Assembly (NCBI RefSeq): GCF_001700435.1
Contig: NZ_LYPC01000014.1
Coordinates: 1-64,000 of the forward strand
DNA from: Paenibacillus pectinilyticus
GTDB taxonomy: Bacteria; Bacillota; Bacilli; Paenibacillales; NBRC-103111
Direction: 5' to 3'
Length of the DNA stretch: 64,000 nt
Below the pieces are notes generated by a model. The model was not told where the DNA came from. It saw only the letters and a list, made by a program, of their open reading frames with translations, and searched no databases. Numbering within the stretch: the first letter of the stretch is position 1; each line of letters opens with the position of its first letter. A program made the translations under genes and the position numbers. Shown here piece by piece: positions 46,604 to 56,222 of the stretch.

Positions 46604-47668
46604 ATGAGCTATAGGGATAATTTTATTAAAGCATGCCGCAAGGAACAGGTAGATACACTGCCGGTGTGGTATATGCGCCAAGCGGGTCGCTACGACCCGG
46701 ATTACCGGAAGATCAAGGAAAAGTACACATTACTCGAAATTTGTCAGCAACCGGAGCTTGCAGCTGAAGTGACCATGATGCCGATCAAAAAGCTGGGTGT
46801 AGATGCAGCTATTTTGTACTCGGATATTATGAATCCAGTTGCGTCTTTGGGTGTTGATTTTGATATTGTCAAAGATATCGGGCCGGTCATACATACGCCA
46901 GTTCGCACGGCACAAGATGTGGAGCGTCTGCGTCCGATTGATGTGGAGAAGGACTTATCTCACATTCTTCAAACGATTCGCATCCTCGATAAAGAATTAG
47001 AAGTACCGTTGATTTCATTCGCAGGGGCTCCATTCACGATTGCCAGCTATTTGATCGAAGGAAAGCCTTCCAAGAGCTACATTCGTACGAAGCAGATGAT
47101 GTACTCGGAACCGGCTGTGTGGTTTGCGTTGATGGATAAGCTCGGTGATATGGTCATTACTTATTTGCGTGCGCACATTGCTTCTGGCGCCAAAGCAGTT
47201 CAAGTGTTTGATAGCTGGGTTGGTGCGCTTTCTCCGGCCGATTTTGACGTCTATGTACGCCCAACCATGATGCGAATTTTCCAAGAGCTGTCGGATCTCA
47301 AAGAACCTAAAATTTATTTCCCAGGCGTGAGCTCAGGGGAATTGCTGCCGTATTTAACGACGATTCAAGCGGATGTCATTGGTTTGGATTGGCGCGTGCC
47401 AATTTCGGTTGGCCGTGAAAGACTCCAGAATCGTTATGCGGTGCAAGGTAACCTGGATCCGTATATTTTAACAGCGCCGATGAGCGTAATTGAAGCGCAA
47501 GCGAAGGCTATTATGGATGAAGGTATGAAGCAGCCTGGGTTTATTTTCAACTTAGGACACGGCTTATTCCCAGAAGCATCGCTTGAGAAGCTGAAGGAAT
47601 TAACGACGTTTGTTCATTCGTATTCGCATTCCGTTTTGACACAGCAAGCAGAAAAGAGTGGTGTTTAA
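46604..47668 (+). CDS. hemE: Uroporphyrinogen decarboxylase
   Basis: 354 residues; converts uro'gen III to copro'gen III. The N-terminal signature is WYMRQAGRYDPDYRKI and the second is PLISFAGAPFTIASYLIEG. ATG 46604 follows GAGGAAGGTG. A TATAAT box lies at 46551-46556 with a poor -35. First gene of a hemE-hemH-hemY unit. Confidence 0.96.
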   Translation: MSYRDNFIKACRKEQVDTLPVWYMRQAGRYDPDYRKIKEKYTLLEICQQPELAAEVTMMPIKKLGVDAAILYSDIMNPVASLGVDFDIVKDIGPVIHTPVRTAQDVERLRPIDVEKDLSHILQTIRILDKELEVPLISFAGAPFTIASYLIEGKPSKSYIRTKQMMYSEPAVWFALMDKLGDMVITYLRAHIASGAKAVQVFDSWVGALSPADFDVYVRPTMMRIFQELSDLKEPKIYFPGVSSGELLPYLTTIQADVIGLDWRVPISVGRERLQNRYAVQGNLDPYILTAPMSVIEAQAKAIMDEGMKQPGFIFNLGHGLFPEASLEKLKELTTFVHSYSHSVLTQQAEKSGV

Positions 47669-47669
47669 C

Positions 47670-48617
47670 ATGACGAAAACGCGTATTGGTGTATTAGTAA
47701 TGTCCTATGGTACGCCGGAAAGCTTAGATCAAGTTGAAGCGTACTACACACATATCAGACGTGGCCATCCGCCGACGCCTGAGCAGCTGCATGAATTGAC
47801 GACGCGTTATGAGGCGATTGTTGGCGGCTTCTTCCCGCTGCGTGAAAATACGAATAAGCAAGTCAAAGGTCTTGAAGCGACGCTTCGCGCTGAGCATCCT
47901 GACCTCGAATTTGTGTGTTACCAGGGTCTGAAACACGCTCAGCCTTACGTTGAAGACGGTGTTGAGCAAATGGTTAAGGATGGCATCACAGAGGCTGTAG
48001 GGATCGTTCTAGCGCCTCATTTCTCAACGATGAGTGTCGGTGGTTATGTGAAGAGAGCTAAGGATAAAGCGGAAGCGCTTGGTCTGAAAATGACGTTCGT
48101 ACTGGATTACCATCTTCATACGAAGCTGCTTGATGCTCTGCAAACACGCGTAGAGAACGCGCTGAGTAAGTTTGAAGCAGGAGATCGTCATAACGTTCGT
48201 GTCATTTTTACGGCGCACAGCTTGCCTGAGAAAATTCTTGAAATGAAAGATCCGTATCCGGATCAATTGCTCGCAACTTCCAAAGCACTTGCTGAGCGAG
48301 TTGGCCTTACGAATTGGCAATTTGGTTGGCAAAGTGCGGGACAGACGGCGATGCCTTGGCTAGGTCCAGATATTTTGGATGTGATGCGTACGATCAAACA
48401 AGAAGAAGGCGTGGATAAAATCCTGCTGTGTCCGATCGGCTTTGTTTCTGATCATTTAGAGGTGCTTTACGATATCGATATCGAGGCACAAGCGTTGGCC
48501 AAAGAACTTGGCGTACACTTGGAGCGTACGGAGTCGCTGAATACTGATCCTTTATATATGGAAACCTTGAGCGATGTTGTATATACCAAATGGCAAGAAA
48601 GTACGGCAGCGAAATGA
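47670..48617 (+). CDS. hemH: Coproporphyrin III ferrochelatase
   Basis: 315 residues; also called CpfC in Gram-positive bacteria, where it puts iron into coproporphyrin III. Motifs: VLVMSYGTPESLDQV, GIVLAPHFSTMSVGGY (metal-site His) and VIFTAHSLPEKI. One base separates its ATG from the hemE stop. The stop overlaps hemY by four bases. Confidence 0.95.
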   Translation: MTKTRIGVLVMSYGTPESLDQVEAYYTHIRRGHPPTPEQLHELTTRYEAIVGGFFPLRENTNKQVKGLEATLRAEHPDLEFVCYQGLKHAQPYVEDGVEQMVKDGITEAVGIVLAPHFSTMSVGGYVKRAKDKAEALGLKMTFVLDYHLHTKLLDALQTRVENALSKFEAGDRHNVRVIFTAHSLPEKILEMKDPYPDQLLATSKALAERVGLTNWQFGWQSAGQTAMPWLGPDILDVMRTIKQEEGVDKILLCPIGFVSDHLEVLYDIDIEAQALAKELGVHLERTESLNTDPLYMETLSDVVYTKWQESTAAK

Positions 48618-50080
48618 GTACGAAGGTGCCTCATTACATGATTATCGGCGGCGGCATCACGGGGCTCAGCGCTGCTTTCTATTTGAAAAAACAGCTGGAA
48701 GCAAGCGGTGCCCCCTTCCGTATTTCTGTGGTGGAGAAGTCACCTAAGTTTGGCGGGAAAATTCATACGCTTGAACGAGAAGGCTTTGTCATTGAAAAAG
48801 GGCCGGATTCCTTCTTAGCTCGGAAACGCCCTATTATTGATCTGGCCTATGATCTTGGCCTGGAGAATGAACTTACAGGGACTAATCCGAAAGCGAAGAA
48901 AACCTTTATCGTTCGCGGGCGCAAGCTGCATCCGATGCCGCCAGGCTTAGTCCTGGGCATCCCGACTCAAATGACACCTTTTATGAAGACAGGCTTGATT
49001 TCTCTAGGCGGAAAAATTCGTGCGGCAATGGATCTAATTCTACCTAAGCGGAATATCGCAGGGGATGAGTCACTCGGTCATTTTCTGGAACGCCGTCTGG
49101 GTAAGGAAGTACTGGAGCGAATTGTTGAGCCGCTGTTAGCAGGGATTTATGCGGGGGATACCTATAAACTTAGTTTGAAGTCCACGTTCCCGCAGTTCCG
49201 GGCTATGGAGCAGAAGCATCGGAGTTTGATTCTAGGGATGATGGCGAGTCGCAAAAATGTGTCAGAGGAAACCGCTCATTTGCCTGCAGCCATTCGCAGT
49301 TCGGTTTTTGTGACGTTCAAGCGCGGACTTCAAACGCTAGTGAATGGATTAGTCGAAGCTTTGGGGACCGTTGATTTACGTCCTGAGGTTGGTGTTGCAG
49401 CTGTGCATCAAGTCGATGGGGAGCAAGCGGAGGTTACCTTTGAGGATGGGCATCGTGAGATCGTTGATGGTCTCATTGTGACGACACCAACTTATCAAGC
49501 GGCCAAGATACTCTTCGAGCTGCCAGCAGCTTCACAACTTGCGAAGATCGATTATATTTCGGTTGCGAATGTCATTATGGCATTCGATCGCAAAGACATT
49601 CCGTTCGAACTAGATGCATCAGGGTTCCTAGTTCCCAAGCATGAAGGCTATACCATTACCGCATGCACCTTAACGTCAGCGAAGTGGCTTCATGCTGCGC
49701 CTGAAGGGAAGGTTCTGCTGCGTTGTTATATTGGTCGTGCGGGTGAGCAGGCATGGCCTGCGTGGTCAGATGAGGAATTAATCAGTAAAGCACGACATGA
49801 TATTAATGATTTACTTGGTATCTCGGCGGAACCGCATTTCGCTGAAGTCACGAGATTGATGCAGTCGATGCCGCAATATCCAGTGGATCATTTGGAGAAG
49901 CTCGTTCAATTCCGTGAGGAGCTTGCAGCGTTGATGCCACGCGTCTTCGTAACAGGTGCTGGGTTCCATGGCGTTGGGCTGCCGGATTGTATCCGACAAG
50001 GAAAAGAAGCCGCAACACAGCTTGCGGATCTTGTCCTGCATCAAATGAAACAGAATGCTGTTGCAGCAGCTATAGGCTAA
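48614..50080 (+). CDS. hemY: Coproporphyrinogen III oxidase, HemY/CgoX type
   Basis: 488 residues, FAD enzyme. Dinucleotide motif MIIGGGITGLSAAFYL (about 10-25) and EREGFVIEKGPDSFLARK are typical; the C-terminal FAD stretch is RVFVTGAGFHGVGLPDCIRQG. In Firmicutes this oxygen-dependent enzyme acts on coproporphyrinogen III. ATG 48614 overlaps the hemH stop. Its stop codon abuts the stop of the convergent Crp-family gene with no gap. Confidence 0.93.
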   Translation: MSTKVPHYMIIGGGITGLSAAFYLKKQLEASGAPFRISVVEKSPKFGGKIHTLEREGFVIEKGPDSFLARKRPIIDLAYDLGLENELTGTNPKAKKTFIVRGRKLHPMPPGLVLGIPTQMTPFMKTGLISLGGKIRAAMDLILPKRNIAGDESLGHFLERRLGKEVLERIVEPLLAGIYAGDTYKLSLKSTFPQFRAMEQKHRSLILGMMASRKNVSEETAHLPAAIRSSVFVTFKRGLQTLVNGLVEALGTVDLRPEVGVAAVHQVDGEQAEVTFEDGHREIVDGLIVTTPTYQAAKILFELPAASQLAKIDYISVANVIMAFDRKDIPFELDASGFLVPKHEGYTITACTLTSAKWLHAAPEGKVLLRCYIGRAGEQAWPAWSDEELISKARHDINDLLGISAEPHFAEVTRLMQSMPQYPVDHLEKLVQFREELAALMPRVFVTGAGFHGVGLPDCIRQGKEAATQLADLVLHQMKQNAVAAAIG

Positions 50081-50740
50081 TCAGCGCAGCTTTGTCAAAT
50101 CAAGAGTGAATTCTGTGGAGGAAATCGTCAGAATTTTCTTCTCTTCGAGATCACGCATCACTTGCATGAGCGTTGCTTTCTGAACACCGGCAAGCTGCGA
50201 AATTTCATCATAGTTAAGTACGAGCTTAATTACGATTGATGTACCTTTCCGCATGCCATGCGAGTTGGCCATCTTAATTAAGCTTTTGATGACGCGGGTT
50301 CTTGCATCTACAAAGGTGAGATCATACACTTGCTGGTTCGTATCGCGCAATCGATTGCTAAGCTCTCTCATGATGCCAAGGCTCATGTCAAAATGGGCAC
50401 GAAGCAATTCCAGAAAGCTCTGGCCAGTTATCGTGAGTAGCACAGATTCCTCTAAGGTTTGGGCGGAAGCAGAGCGGGGCTTGCCATCAATGAGTGACAG
50501 CTCTCCAAAGCTTTCGGTAGATTTACAAATGGATAATATTTTCTCTTCACCGGAATTGCTTGTTGTATAGATTTTGACTGAGCCACTAAGTACCATGTAA
50601 AAGACAGAACCAACTTCTTTCTCTGCGAATAAGATCGTACCGGTTTTATAAGTACGTCTTGTACATATTTGAACTAGGGCGTTCAATTGCTGCTCGCTGA
50701 GTTGGGCGAATAAAGGTACTTTTTTGATAAGCTCTAGCAT
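50081..50740 (-). CDS. Crp/Fnr-family transcription regulator
   Basis: 219 residues. Cyclic-nucleotide-binding-like domain (about 10-120: GTILFAEKEVGSVFYMVLSGSVKIY; SFGELSLIDGKPRSASAQT) and C-terminal Crp helix-turn-helix (about 165-210: LNYDEISQLAGVQKATLMQVMRDLEEKKIL). There is no N-terminal Cys cluster as in Fnr, though RSASA resembles the phosphate-binding cassette of cAMP-type proteins. The ligand is unknown. It sits inside the heme cluster, divergent from hemL, so control of heme genes is plausible but unproven. Confidence 0.88.
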   Translation of the reverse strand: MLELIKKVPLFAQLSEQQLNALVQICTRRTYKTGTILFAEKEVGSVFYMVLSGSVKIYTTSNSGEEKILSICKSTESFGELSLIDGKPRSASAQTLEESVLLTITGQSFLELLRAHFDMSLGIMRELSNRLRDTNQQVYDLTFVDARTRVIKSLIKMANSHGMRKGTSIVIKLVLNYDEISQLAGVQKATLMQVMRDLEEKKILTISSTEFTLDLTKLR

Positions 50741-50822
50741 GAAGTGTACCGCCTTTGTAGGTAGTTATGGGTAGATGATTACCTCATTTTATCACAATAT
50801 CAAGTCATTGGGGGGTTAAGAA

Positions 50823-52121
50823 ATGGAAAATTCGAGCAGAATCGACAAACGTTCCTCGGCAGCCTTTCAAGAAGCGAAGGGACTGATCCCTGGGGGCGTG
50901 AATAGTCCCGTTCGTGCATTCAAATCAGTTGGCTTAACGCCGTTATTCATGGAAAGCGGATCTGGCTCAAGGGTTACGGATATCGATGGGAATACCTTTA
51001 TTGACTATGTTGGCTCATGGGGTCCACTGATAGTTGGGCACGCCCATCCTACGGTTTTGGAGGCTATTCACGCTACGGCCGTGAAGGGGACTAGCTTTGG
51101 TGCTCCGACACTGCTGGAAACCGAAATGGCGAAGCTGGTCATTGAACGCGTGCCATCCATTGATATGGTGCGCATGGTAAATTCGGGGACGGAAGCGACG
51201 ATGAGTGCGTTACGTCTTGCACGTGGATTCACAAAACGCGATAAAATTGTGAAATTCGAAGGCAGCTACCATGGTCACGCAGATGCGTTGCTCATTAAAG
51301 CAGGATCTGGCGTCGCGACGCTAGGACTGCCGGACAGCCCTGGTGTACCGAGCAGTGTAGCTTCCAATACGATTACTGTGCCATACAATGATTTAGCCTC
51401 TGTGAAACTCGTATTCGAAAAGTTTGGCGAAGAGATTGCAGCGCTAATCGTTGAACCTATCGCAGGAAATATGGGGGTTGTTCCTCCCGCGGCAGGCTTC
51501 CTGCAAGGTCTACGTGATATTACGAAGCAATATGGCTCCTTATTGATTTTCGATGAGGTGATGACAGGCTTCCGCGTGCATAAGAACTGTGCACAAGGGT
51601 TATACGGCGTTACACCGGATTTAACCTGTCTTGGTAAGGTTATTGGCGGTGGGCTTCCTGTAGGCGCTTATGGCGGCCGTCTGGACATTATGGAGCAAAT
51701 GGCTCCAGCAGGCCCGATTTACCAAGCGGGAACCCTCTCGGGTAATCCTCTTGCCATGGCAGCAGGATATGCGACATTATCTTTGCTCGGCCAGCCGAAT
51801 GTGTACGAGGAATTGGAACGGAAATCGGCTAAATTAGAAGCAGGATTTGCTGCAAATGCAGCAGAGTTCGGCATCGCCAGCACGATCAATCGTGTAGGGT
51901 CGATGGTTTGTCCGTTTTTCACAGAGACGAAGGTGACCAACTATGACACAGCCAAAACATCAGACCTGAATCGTTTCAATGCGTATTTCGGTCATTTATT
52001 GGATCTTGGCGTATCGGTTGCTCCTTCGCAGTTTGAGGGCATGTTCGTCTCCACTGTTCACTCGGATGAGGATATTGAGTTGACGATCGGCGCTCATCGT
52101 GAAGCGTTGAAGCGTCTGTAA
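50823..52121 (+). CDS. hemL: Glutamate-1-semialdehyde 2,1-aminomutase
   Basis: 432 residues, PLP enzyme; second step to 5-aminolevulinate. Motifs: [42 protein letters not shown] and [16 protein letters not shown] with the Schiff-base Lys (about 270). A GGGGGG site precedes the ATG. It forms its own unit, ended by a hairpin. Confidence 0.96.
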   Translation: MENSSRIDKRSSAAFQEAKGLIPGGVNSPVRAFKSVGLTPLFMESGSGSRVTDIDGNTFIDYVGSWGPLIVGHAHPTVLEAIHATAVKGTSFGAPTLLETEMAKLVIERVPSIDMVRMVNSGTEATMSALRLARGFTKRDKIVKFEGSYHGHADALLIKAGSGVATLGLPDSPGVPSSVASNTITVPYNDLASVKLVFEKFGEEIAALIVEPIAGNMGVVPPAAGFLQGLRDITKQYGSLLIFDEVMTGFRVHKNCAQGLYGVTPDLTCLGKVIGGGLPVGAYGGRLDIMEQMAPAGPIYQAGTLSGNPLAMAAGYATLSLLGQPNVYEELERKSAKLEAGFAANAAEFGIASTINRVGSMVCPFFTETKVTNYDTAKTSDLNRFNAYFGHLLDLGVSVAPSQFEGMFVSTVHSDEDIELTIGAHREALKRL

Positions 52122-52127
52122 AATGTT

Positions 52128-52163
52128 AAACCGCTCTCTCCATTCGGAGAGGGTGGTTTTTTT
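52128..52163 (+). terminator. Terminator of hemL
   Basis: AAACCGCTCTCTCC / GGAGAGGGTGGTTT stem (12 of 14 pairs) and a T-tract. Confidence 0.88.
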
Positions 52164-52171
52164 GTACATAG

Positions 52172-52212
52172 AAAAGGGCAGCTCTCGTAGCTATGCTACG
52201 TAAGAGCTGCCC
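52172..52212 (-). terminator. Terminator of the glycosidase-like gene
   Basis: Stem GGGCAGCTCT / AGAGCTGCCC (52176-52185 with 52203-52212) with an inner CGTAG / CTACG stem; on the minus strand it is followed by TTTTCTAT. Confidence 0.9.
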
Positions 52213-52224
52213 ATCCATATATCC

Positions 52225-53685
52225 TTAATTCGGTTTAACCGTTGGTGATGTTGTATTGACTTGAGAATTAGGCGGGTTTGTTGAGCCGTTCCCTGTTGGT
52301 GATGGTTTCGGTGTCGCACTTGGTGTAGGCGACGGCGTTGTTGATGGCGGCTTCGTGCTGCCACCTTCAGTAGTCCCATTATTAGTTCCTGTCCCAGTCC
52401 CTGGAGATGGCGTTGGGCTTGTTGCTGGTGGATTAGATGAACTAGGCTTATCGCTCGCGTTCGGTTTGCCCGATTCAGTAGCTGATGGGGATGACGATTC
52501 ACCAGGTTTACCAGCTTCATGCGTATTTTCAGGTATAGCTGAAGGCTTAGGCGTTGCTTTCGGCGTTGGGGTAGGCAGTTTGCCTGCGGCTTTCAGCGCG
52601 GCTTGCTCTTTCAAGAAATCAGGATGATCATATGCACCGCCTGGATCAATGGAAGTCAATCCTGCCCAGACGTTCTTTACTTCTACTTGATCGGGATGAT
52701 CGAATACCAAGAAAGCGGAAGGCAGTCGACGCTCGCCGTAACGACTGGATGGCTTCGTGACCAATTCATTATTGTAAACCATCTCTGAAGAGGCGCCGCC
52801 GTCAAGGAAACCGGCATTAATAACATCATCTTCAAGGAATAGATCCTGTACTTCTTTCAAAGTAGCTCCGACACTTGAAGTTTGACGTCCGTCAATAACG
52901 ATAAAGATGACAGTTCCGTCTGCTTTTTGCCCAACTGCCGTACGTGGTGCACGTCCCCAACCTCCATCACCGCTTGTGATAAGGGGCTTTCCATTCGCGA
53001 TAACGCGAGGATAGAAGGATACGGCTTCTGACACACCAAGTTTCAGCAAATCGTTGATCGTATACTTACCGATGATAAGCGTTCCTTCTTTTGTAAAGCC
53101 GACAATTTGTTGGGGGATACTGCCTTCTTGGTCGGTATAAAGAATGTTCCCGCCGGACATAATAGCACCGATTGGGGCAAATCCGTTTCCAAGGCCATCC
53201 GGGTCATTGAAGCCGCCGCCATTAACGCCGGCAACAGCGCCTGTACGCTCAACCATGGCAGTAATTCGTTCTCCCTCACCTTGTTTAGCAGGTACGACGA
53301 CACGAATGGTTCGCGGGTCATACACATACATACGTTTACCTTTCCAAAGTGTACCCGAGATGTCTTCAACTTTGACTAGGCTCTCGATCGGACGGTTTTT
53401 ATTAAATTGAACAGCGCCAATGTCTTGCTTCTCAATGGAATTGACTTCAGTCAAATTCTGCATTTCGAGAACCATCTGATCCCTACGCTGTGCACCAACA
53501 AAGATCCATGCCCAGTCACGATGCTGTGTAGTAATGACGGTTTTGGCTAAGTACTCACGAATATATGTACCTGGCGGAGTTAAGAATAAAAAGCTTGAAC
53601 TTAAGAATGTGCATGCTGCTATAACTAGTAAAGTCCGCTTCAGCCAACTATAATTGCGAAAATGATTTGCTATTGAACTACCCAA
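52225..53685 (-). CDS. Phosphodiester glycosidase-family (NAGPA-like) exported protein
   Basis: 486 residues. One N-terminal membrane/signal segment (LLVIAACTFLSSSFLFL, about 18-38). The middle (about 110-325) is a NAGPA/DUF2233 domain: AGVNGGGFNDPDGLG, GWGRAPRTAVGQKADGTVIFIVIDGRQ and NAGFLDGGASSEMVYN. The last 130 residues are a low-complexity Pro/Thr/Ser/Lys tail with TPTP and SPTP repeats, probably wall-spanning. Related proteins cleave sugar phosphodiesters such as wall teichoic acid; the exact substrate is not visible. Single-gene unit. Confidence 0.87.
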   Translation of the reverse strand: MGSSIANHFRNYSWLKRTLLVIAACTFLSSSFLFLTPPGTYIREYLAKTVITTQHRDWAWIFVGAQRRDQMVLEMQNLTEVNSIEKQDIGAVQFNKNRPIESLVKVEDISGTLWKGKRMYVYDPRTIRVVVPAKQGEGERITAMVERTGAVAGVNGGGFNDPDGLGNGFAPIGAIMSGGNILYTDQEGSIPQQIVGFTKEGTLIIGKYTINDLLKLGVSEAVSFYPRVIANGKPLITSGDGGWGRAPRTAVGQKADGTVIFIVIDGRQTSSVGATLKEVQDLFLEDDVINAGFLDGGASSEMVYNNELVTKPSSRYGERRLPSAFLVFDHPDQVEVKNVWAGLTSIDPGGAYDHPDFLKEQAALKAAGKLPTPTPKATPKPSAIPENTHEAGKPGESSSPSATESGKPNASDKPSSSNPPATSPTPSPGTGTGTNNGTTEGGSTKPPSTTPSPTPSATPKPSPTGNGSTNPPNSQVNTTSPTVKPN

Positions 53686-53845
53686 GGTTGTTCATCTCCT
53701 GCTCTATTCATAAATTGATAGAAAATGTCGAAAAAAAACAATACAAGACTTATAGTATCATATTTTTACATGCAATTGGTAATGGTAATTGTTAAAATAA
53801 AGTGTACGTAAACCCTGATAAACACGAAGGAGCTCGTTCTATTAT

Positions 53846-53959
53846 ATGAAACGTTATTATTTTTTTGATTTTCCGATCGACCTGATGGCGATTGTTTTTG
53901 TATTTCTATTAGTTCTTCTAGCAATCTTCCTTTCTTTCCGTAAAGGTATGAAATCATGA
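53846..53959 (+). CDS. 37-residue single-pass membrane protein
   Basis: MKRYYFFDFPIDLMAIVF start, a hydrophobic helix (LMAIVFVFLLVLLAIFLSF) and a basic tail FRKGMKS. GAAGGAG lies about 12 bases before the ATG. Its stop overlaps the start of the RluA-type gene (ATGA), which supports real translation and coupling. No family was recognised. Confidence 0.7.
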   Translation: MKRYYFFDFPIDLMAIVFVFLLVLLAIFLSFRKGMKS

Positions 53960-54843
53960 TCAATTGGACGCGCAGCGGTGAATGGCTCCAACTCCCACTT
54001 CCGCATGAGGGGTGGAAACCGCTTCGGCCAGGCGCTGTTGAGGAATTAGCAGCCTGTTTACCTGTGCCTCGCAAATACTTTCTACGTTTAGCCTCGCAAG
54101 GACTTATTCGCGTAGAAGACGGGATGGCACGGTTACGGATATTTCCTCAAGAAAAAGCAGCTTTCAAACCAGAACCCTATTCATTAGACGTTTTATACGA
54201 GGATGAGTTCGTTTTAGTCGTAAATAAACCGGCAGGGATGTCGGTTCATCCTAGCGAAGCTGGACAGGGAGGCACACTGGCTTCTGCTGTAGCGCATTAT
54301 TTTGCAGTGACGGAGCAAGCTTGTGGGATTCGCCATATTCATCGTCTCGATCAGGATACGACAGGTGTTATTCTGTATGCCAAAAATGAATGGGCACACG
54401 TTTTATTGGATGAAGCGATGCGAGAGAAGCAGATTGATAGAAGGTATGTGGCGATTACAGAAGGGGTATTTCGAGTCAAAGAAGGTTGGATTGATGAGCC
54501 AATCGGCAAAGACCGTTATGTCTCTGGGAAACGTAGAGTTGCTCCGAATGGTGACGAGGCACGTACCCATTATCGGGTTCTTCAACAAATGAAACGGGGA
54601 GCACTCCTAGAGGTAGAACTCGAGACGGGAAGAACACATCAGATTAGGGTTCATCTCAGTCATGTGGGTCATCCGCTCGTCGGCGATACCCTATACGGAG
54701 GCTCATCGCGATTGTTCCATCGGCAAGCACTTCATGGCGAGAGACTTATTTTTACACATCCTGTAACTGGGGTTGAAGTCGTTGTTCATGCCCCGTATCC
54801 GATGGATTTCCAGACTTTATTGGACCAGATGTCGGCCGAATAA
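53956..54843 (+). CDS. RluA-family pseudouridine synthase
   Basis: 295 residues. An S4-like N-terminal region (CLPVPRKYFLRLASQGLIRVE, about 30-55) precedes the catalytic domain with HRLDQDTTGVILYAK (catalytic Asp, about 134-140) and LLEVELETGRTHQIRVHLSHVGHPLVGD. It modifies rRNA or tRNA uridines; RluA, RluC and RluD types cannot be told apart. Coupled to the tiny membrane-protein gene upstream. Confidence 0.92.
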   Translation: MINWTRSGEWLQLPLPHEGWKPLRPGAVEELAACLPVPRKYFLRLASQGLIRVEDGMARLRIFPQEKAAFKPEPYSLDVLYEDEFVLVVNKPAGMSVHPSEAGQGGTLASAVAHYFAVTEQACGIRHIHRLDQDTTGVILYAKNEWAHVLLDEAMREKQIDRRYVAITEGVFRVKEGWIDEPIGKDRYVSGKRRVAPNGDEARTHYRVLQQMKRGALLEVELETGRTHQIRVHLSHVGHPLVGDTLYGGSSRLFHRQALHGERLIFTHPVTGVEVVVHAPYPMDFQTLLDQMSAE

Positions 54844-54959
54844 AAATGTAGTCATGCCTGGCCTTATCCACCCATATACTTAGAGAGACAATCAAGTATA
54901 TCACCCAACAATTCGGTGCTGCTTTATCGTCCGAGTTTATGGAAGGGAGGATTCATTCG

Positions 54960-56051
54960 GTGTCTGAACAACAGCCTGGTTTAAGATTTGATATCTATGA
55001 ACGTGTGCACTTACAAGAGAATTTGGCAGCCATACAAGAGTTGAATGAGGTTGAATTGCTTCCTCATATTCAAGTGCTAACGCTGGATGATCAAGCGATT
55101 CTGAAAGGGAACTTGCTTCTTACGGGCAATTACTTAAGTGAAGAAGGTGGAAGCCCTCGTTCACTAGAGCATTTGATTCCTGTTGAGATTACGTTGCCTC
55201 TGAACCGTATTCATCGCGTAGAAGATATTCAGGTGGAAATCGAGAATTTCGATATCGACCTCTTGTCTGCTCGCAGCCTGAATGTGACTGGCGTTCTTTC
55301 CTTACAAGGTGTGGAAATGGTATCTACACCGCAAGAAAGCTGGAAAGAGGAAGAAGAGGTTACTTTCGTGCATCAGATTGACTACCCACGATCGGAACCG
55401 ATTGCTCCTTACAGCATGCCTGCTCCAATGCCTGAGCAAATCCCAGCTCCAATCGCACAGGAACAGCCAGTGCCTCAAGTGATTCAACCACCGCCTGCTC
55501 CGATGCCAATCCCTACACCGATGCCAACGCCAATGCCGTCCAATCTAATTGCGGCAGCACCAGAAGCGACGATTTCAGTCCAGCCTGATATGCCTCCAAG
55601 CGATGGCTCGGTTGCCGTTGAGTTGGAACAAATCGAGCTGAAGGTGACACCGCATGCTGACAGTACGGTTGTTACTGAGGAGAAAAAGGAGCTGAAAGTT
55701 GCCTTCGGCAAAAAGGCGACTGACGCGGTGGAGGTTAGCCCATATGGCATCAAATCGCTACTATCAAAGGCAGGCTCGTATCTTTCCGACAAGCGGATTG
55801 CGGAAGCAGAGGCGCAAGCGGCTCTTGAGGCGGAATCGCGGATAGATGCGGTAGAGTGGAAACGATTGTTTTTACAAAGCCGATCCGAATCGCAAGAGTT
55901 TAAAAAGCTGAAATTGTGTATCGTTCAGAAAGAAGATACGTTGGAATCCATCGCTAAGCGATATCAATTGACTACACGCGAGCTTCAGTTGATGAATCGT
56001 ATGGGCGATCAGGATATTACAGTGGGTCAAGTTATTTATCTGCCCAGATAA
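54960..56051 (+). CDS. spoVID: Stage VI sporulation protein D (spore coat assembly)
   Basis: 363 residues. The N-terminal SpoVID domain (about 5-120: LRFDIYERVHLQENLAAIQE, ILKGNLLLTGNYLSEEGG) is followed by a Pro/Met-rich linker (about 145-200) and a C-terminal LysM domain (about 315-360: CIVQKEDTLESIAKRYQLTTRELQLMN). It directs coat encasement of the forespore. B. subtilis SpoVID is longer (about 575); the acidic middle is shorter here. Position after hemL matches Bacillus order. GTG 54960 follows GGGAGG and is preferred to ATG 54939. Confidence 0.88.
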   Translation: MSEQQPGLRFDIYERVHLQENLAAIQELNEVELLPHIQVLTLDDQAILKGNLLLTGNYLSEEGGSPRSLEHLIPVEITLPLNRIHRVEDIQVEIENFDIDLLSARSLNVTGVLSLQGVEMVSTPQESWKEEEEVTFVHQIDYPRSEPIAPYSMPAPMPEQIPAPIAQEQPVPQVIQPPPAPMPIPTPMPTPMPSNLIAAAPEATISVQPDMPPSDGSVAVELEQIELKVTPHADSTVVTEEKKELKVAFGKKATDAVEVSPYGIKSLLSKAGSYLSDKRIAEAEAQAALEAESRIDAVEWKRLFLQSRSESQEFKKLKLCIVQKEDTLESIAKRYQLTTRELQLMNRMGDQDITVGQVIYLPR

Positions 56052-56067
56052 TAACCGATACATAGGC

Positions 56068-56106
56068 AAGAGCCTCTGGCTGCAAGAGCGGCTGGGGGCT
56101 CTTTAT
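56068..56106 (+). terminator. Terminator of spoVID
   Basis: AAGAGCC / GGCTCTT outer stem with a partly paired inner section and TTTATG. Confidence 0.65.
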
Positions 56107-56187
56107 GTATTTACACGTATACAATTTCTATTTATACCCAATACTATGGAATAACCGTGACAATCATAGGATCAAGGCGGTTACATA

Positions 56188-56216
56188 TTGACTATATGCC
56201 AAATCTTAGTTATCAT
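56188..56216 (+). promoter_or_regulatory. Promoter of the valS T-box leader
   Basis: TTGACT (56188-56193), 17-base spacer, TATCAT (56211-56216); start expected near 56223. Confidence 0.7.
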
Positions 56217-56222
56217 ATAGTG

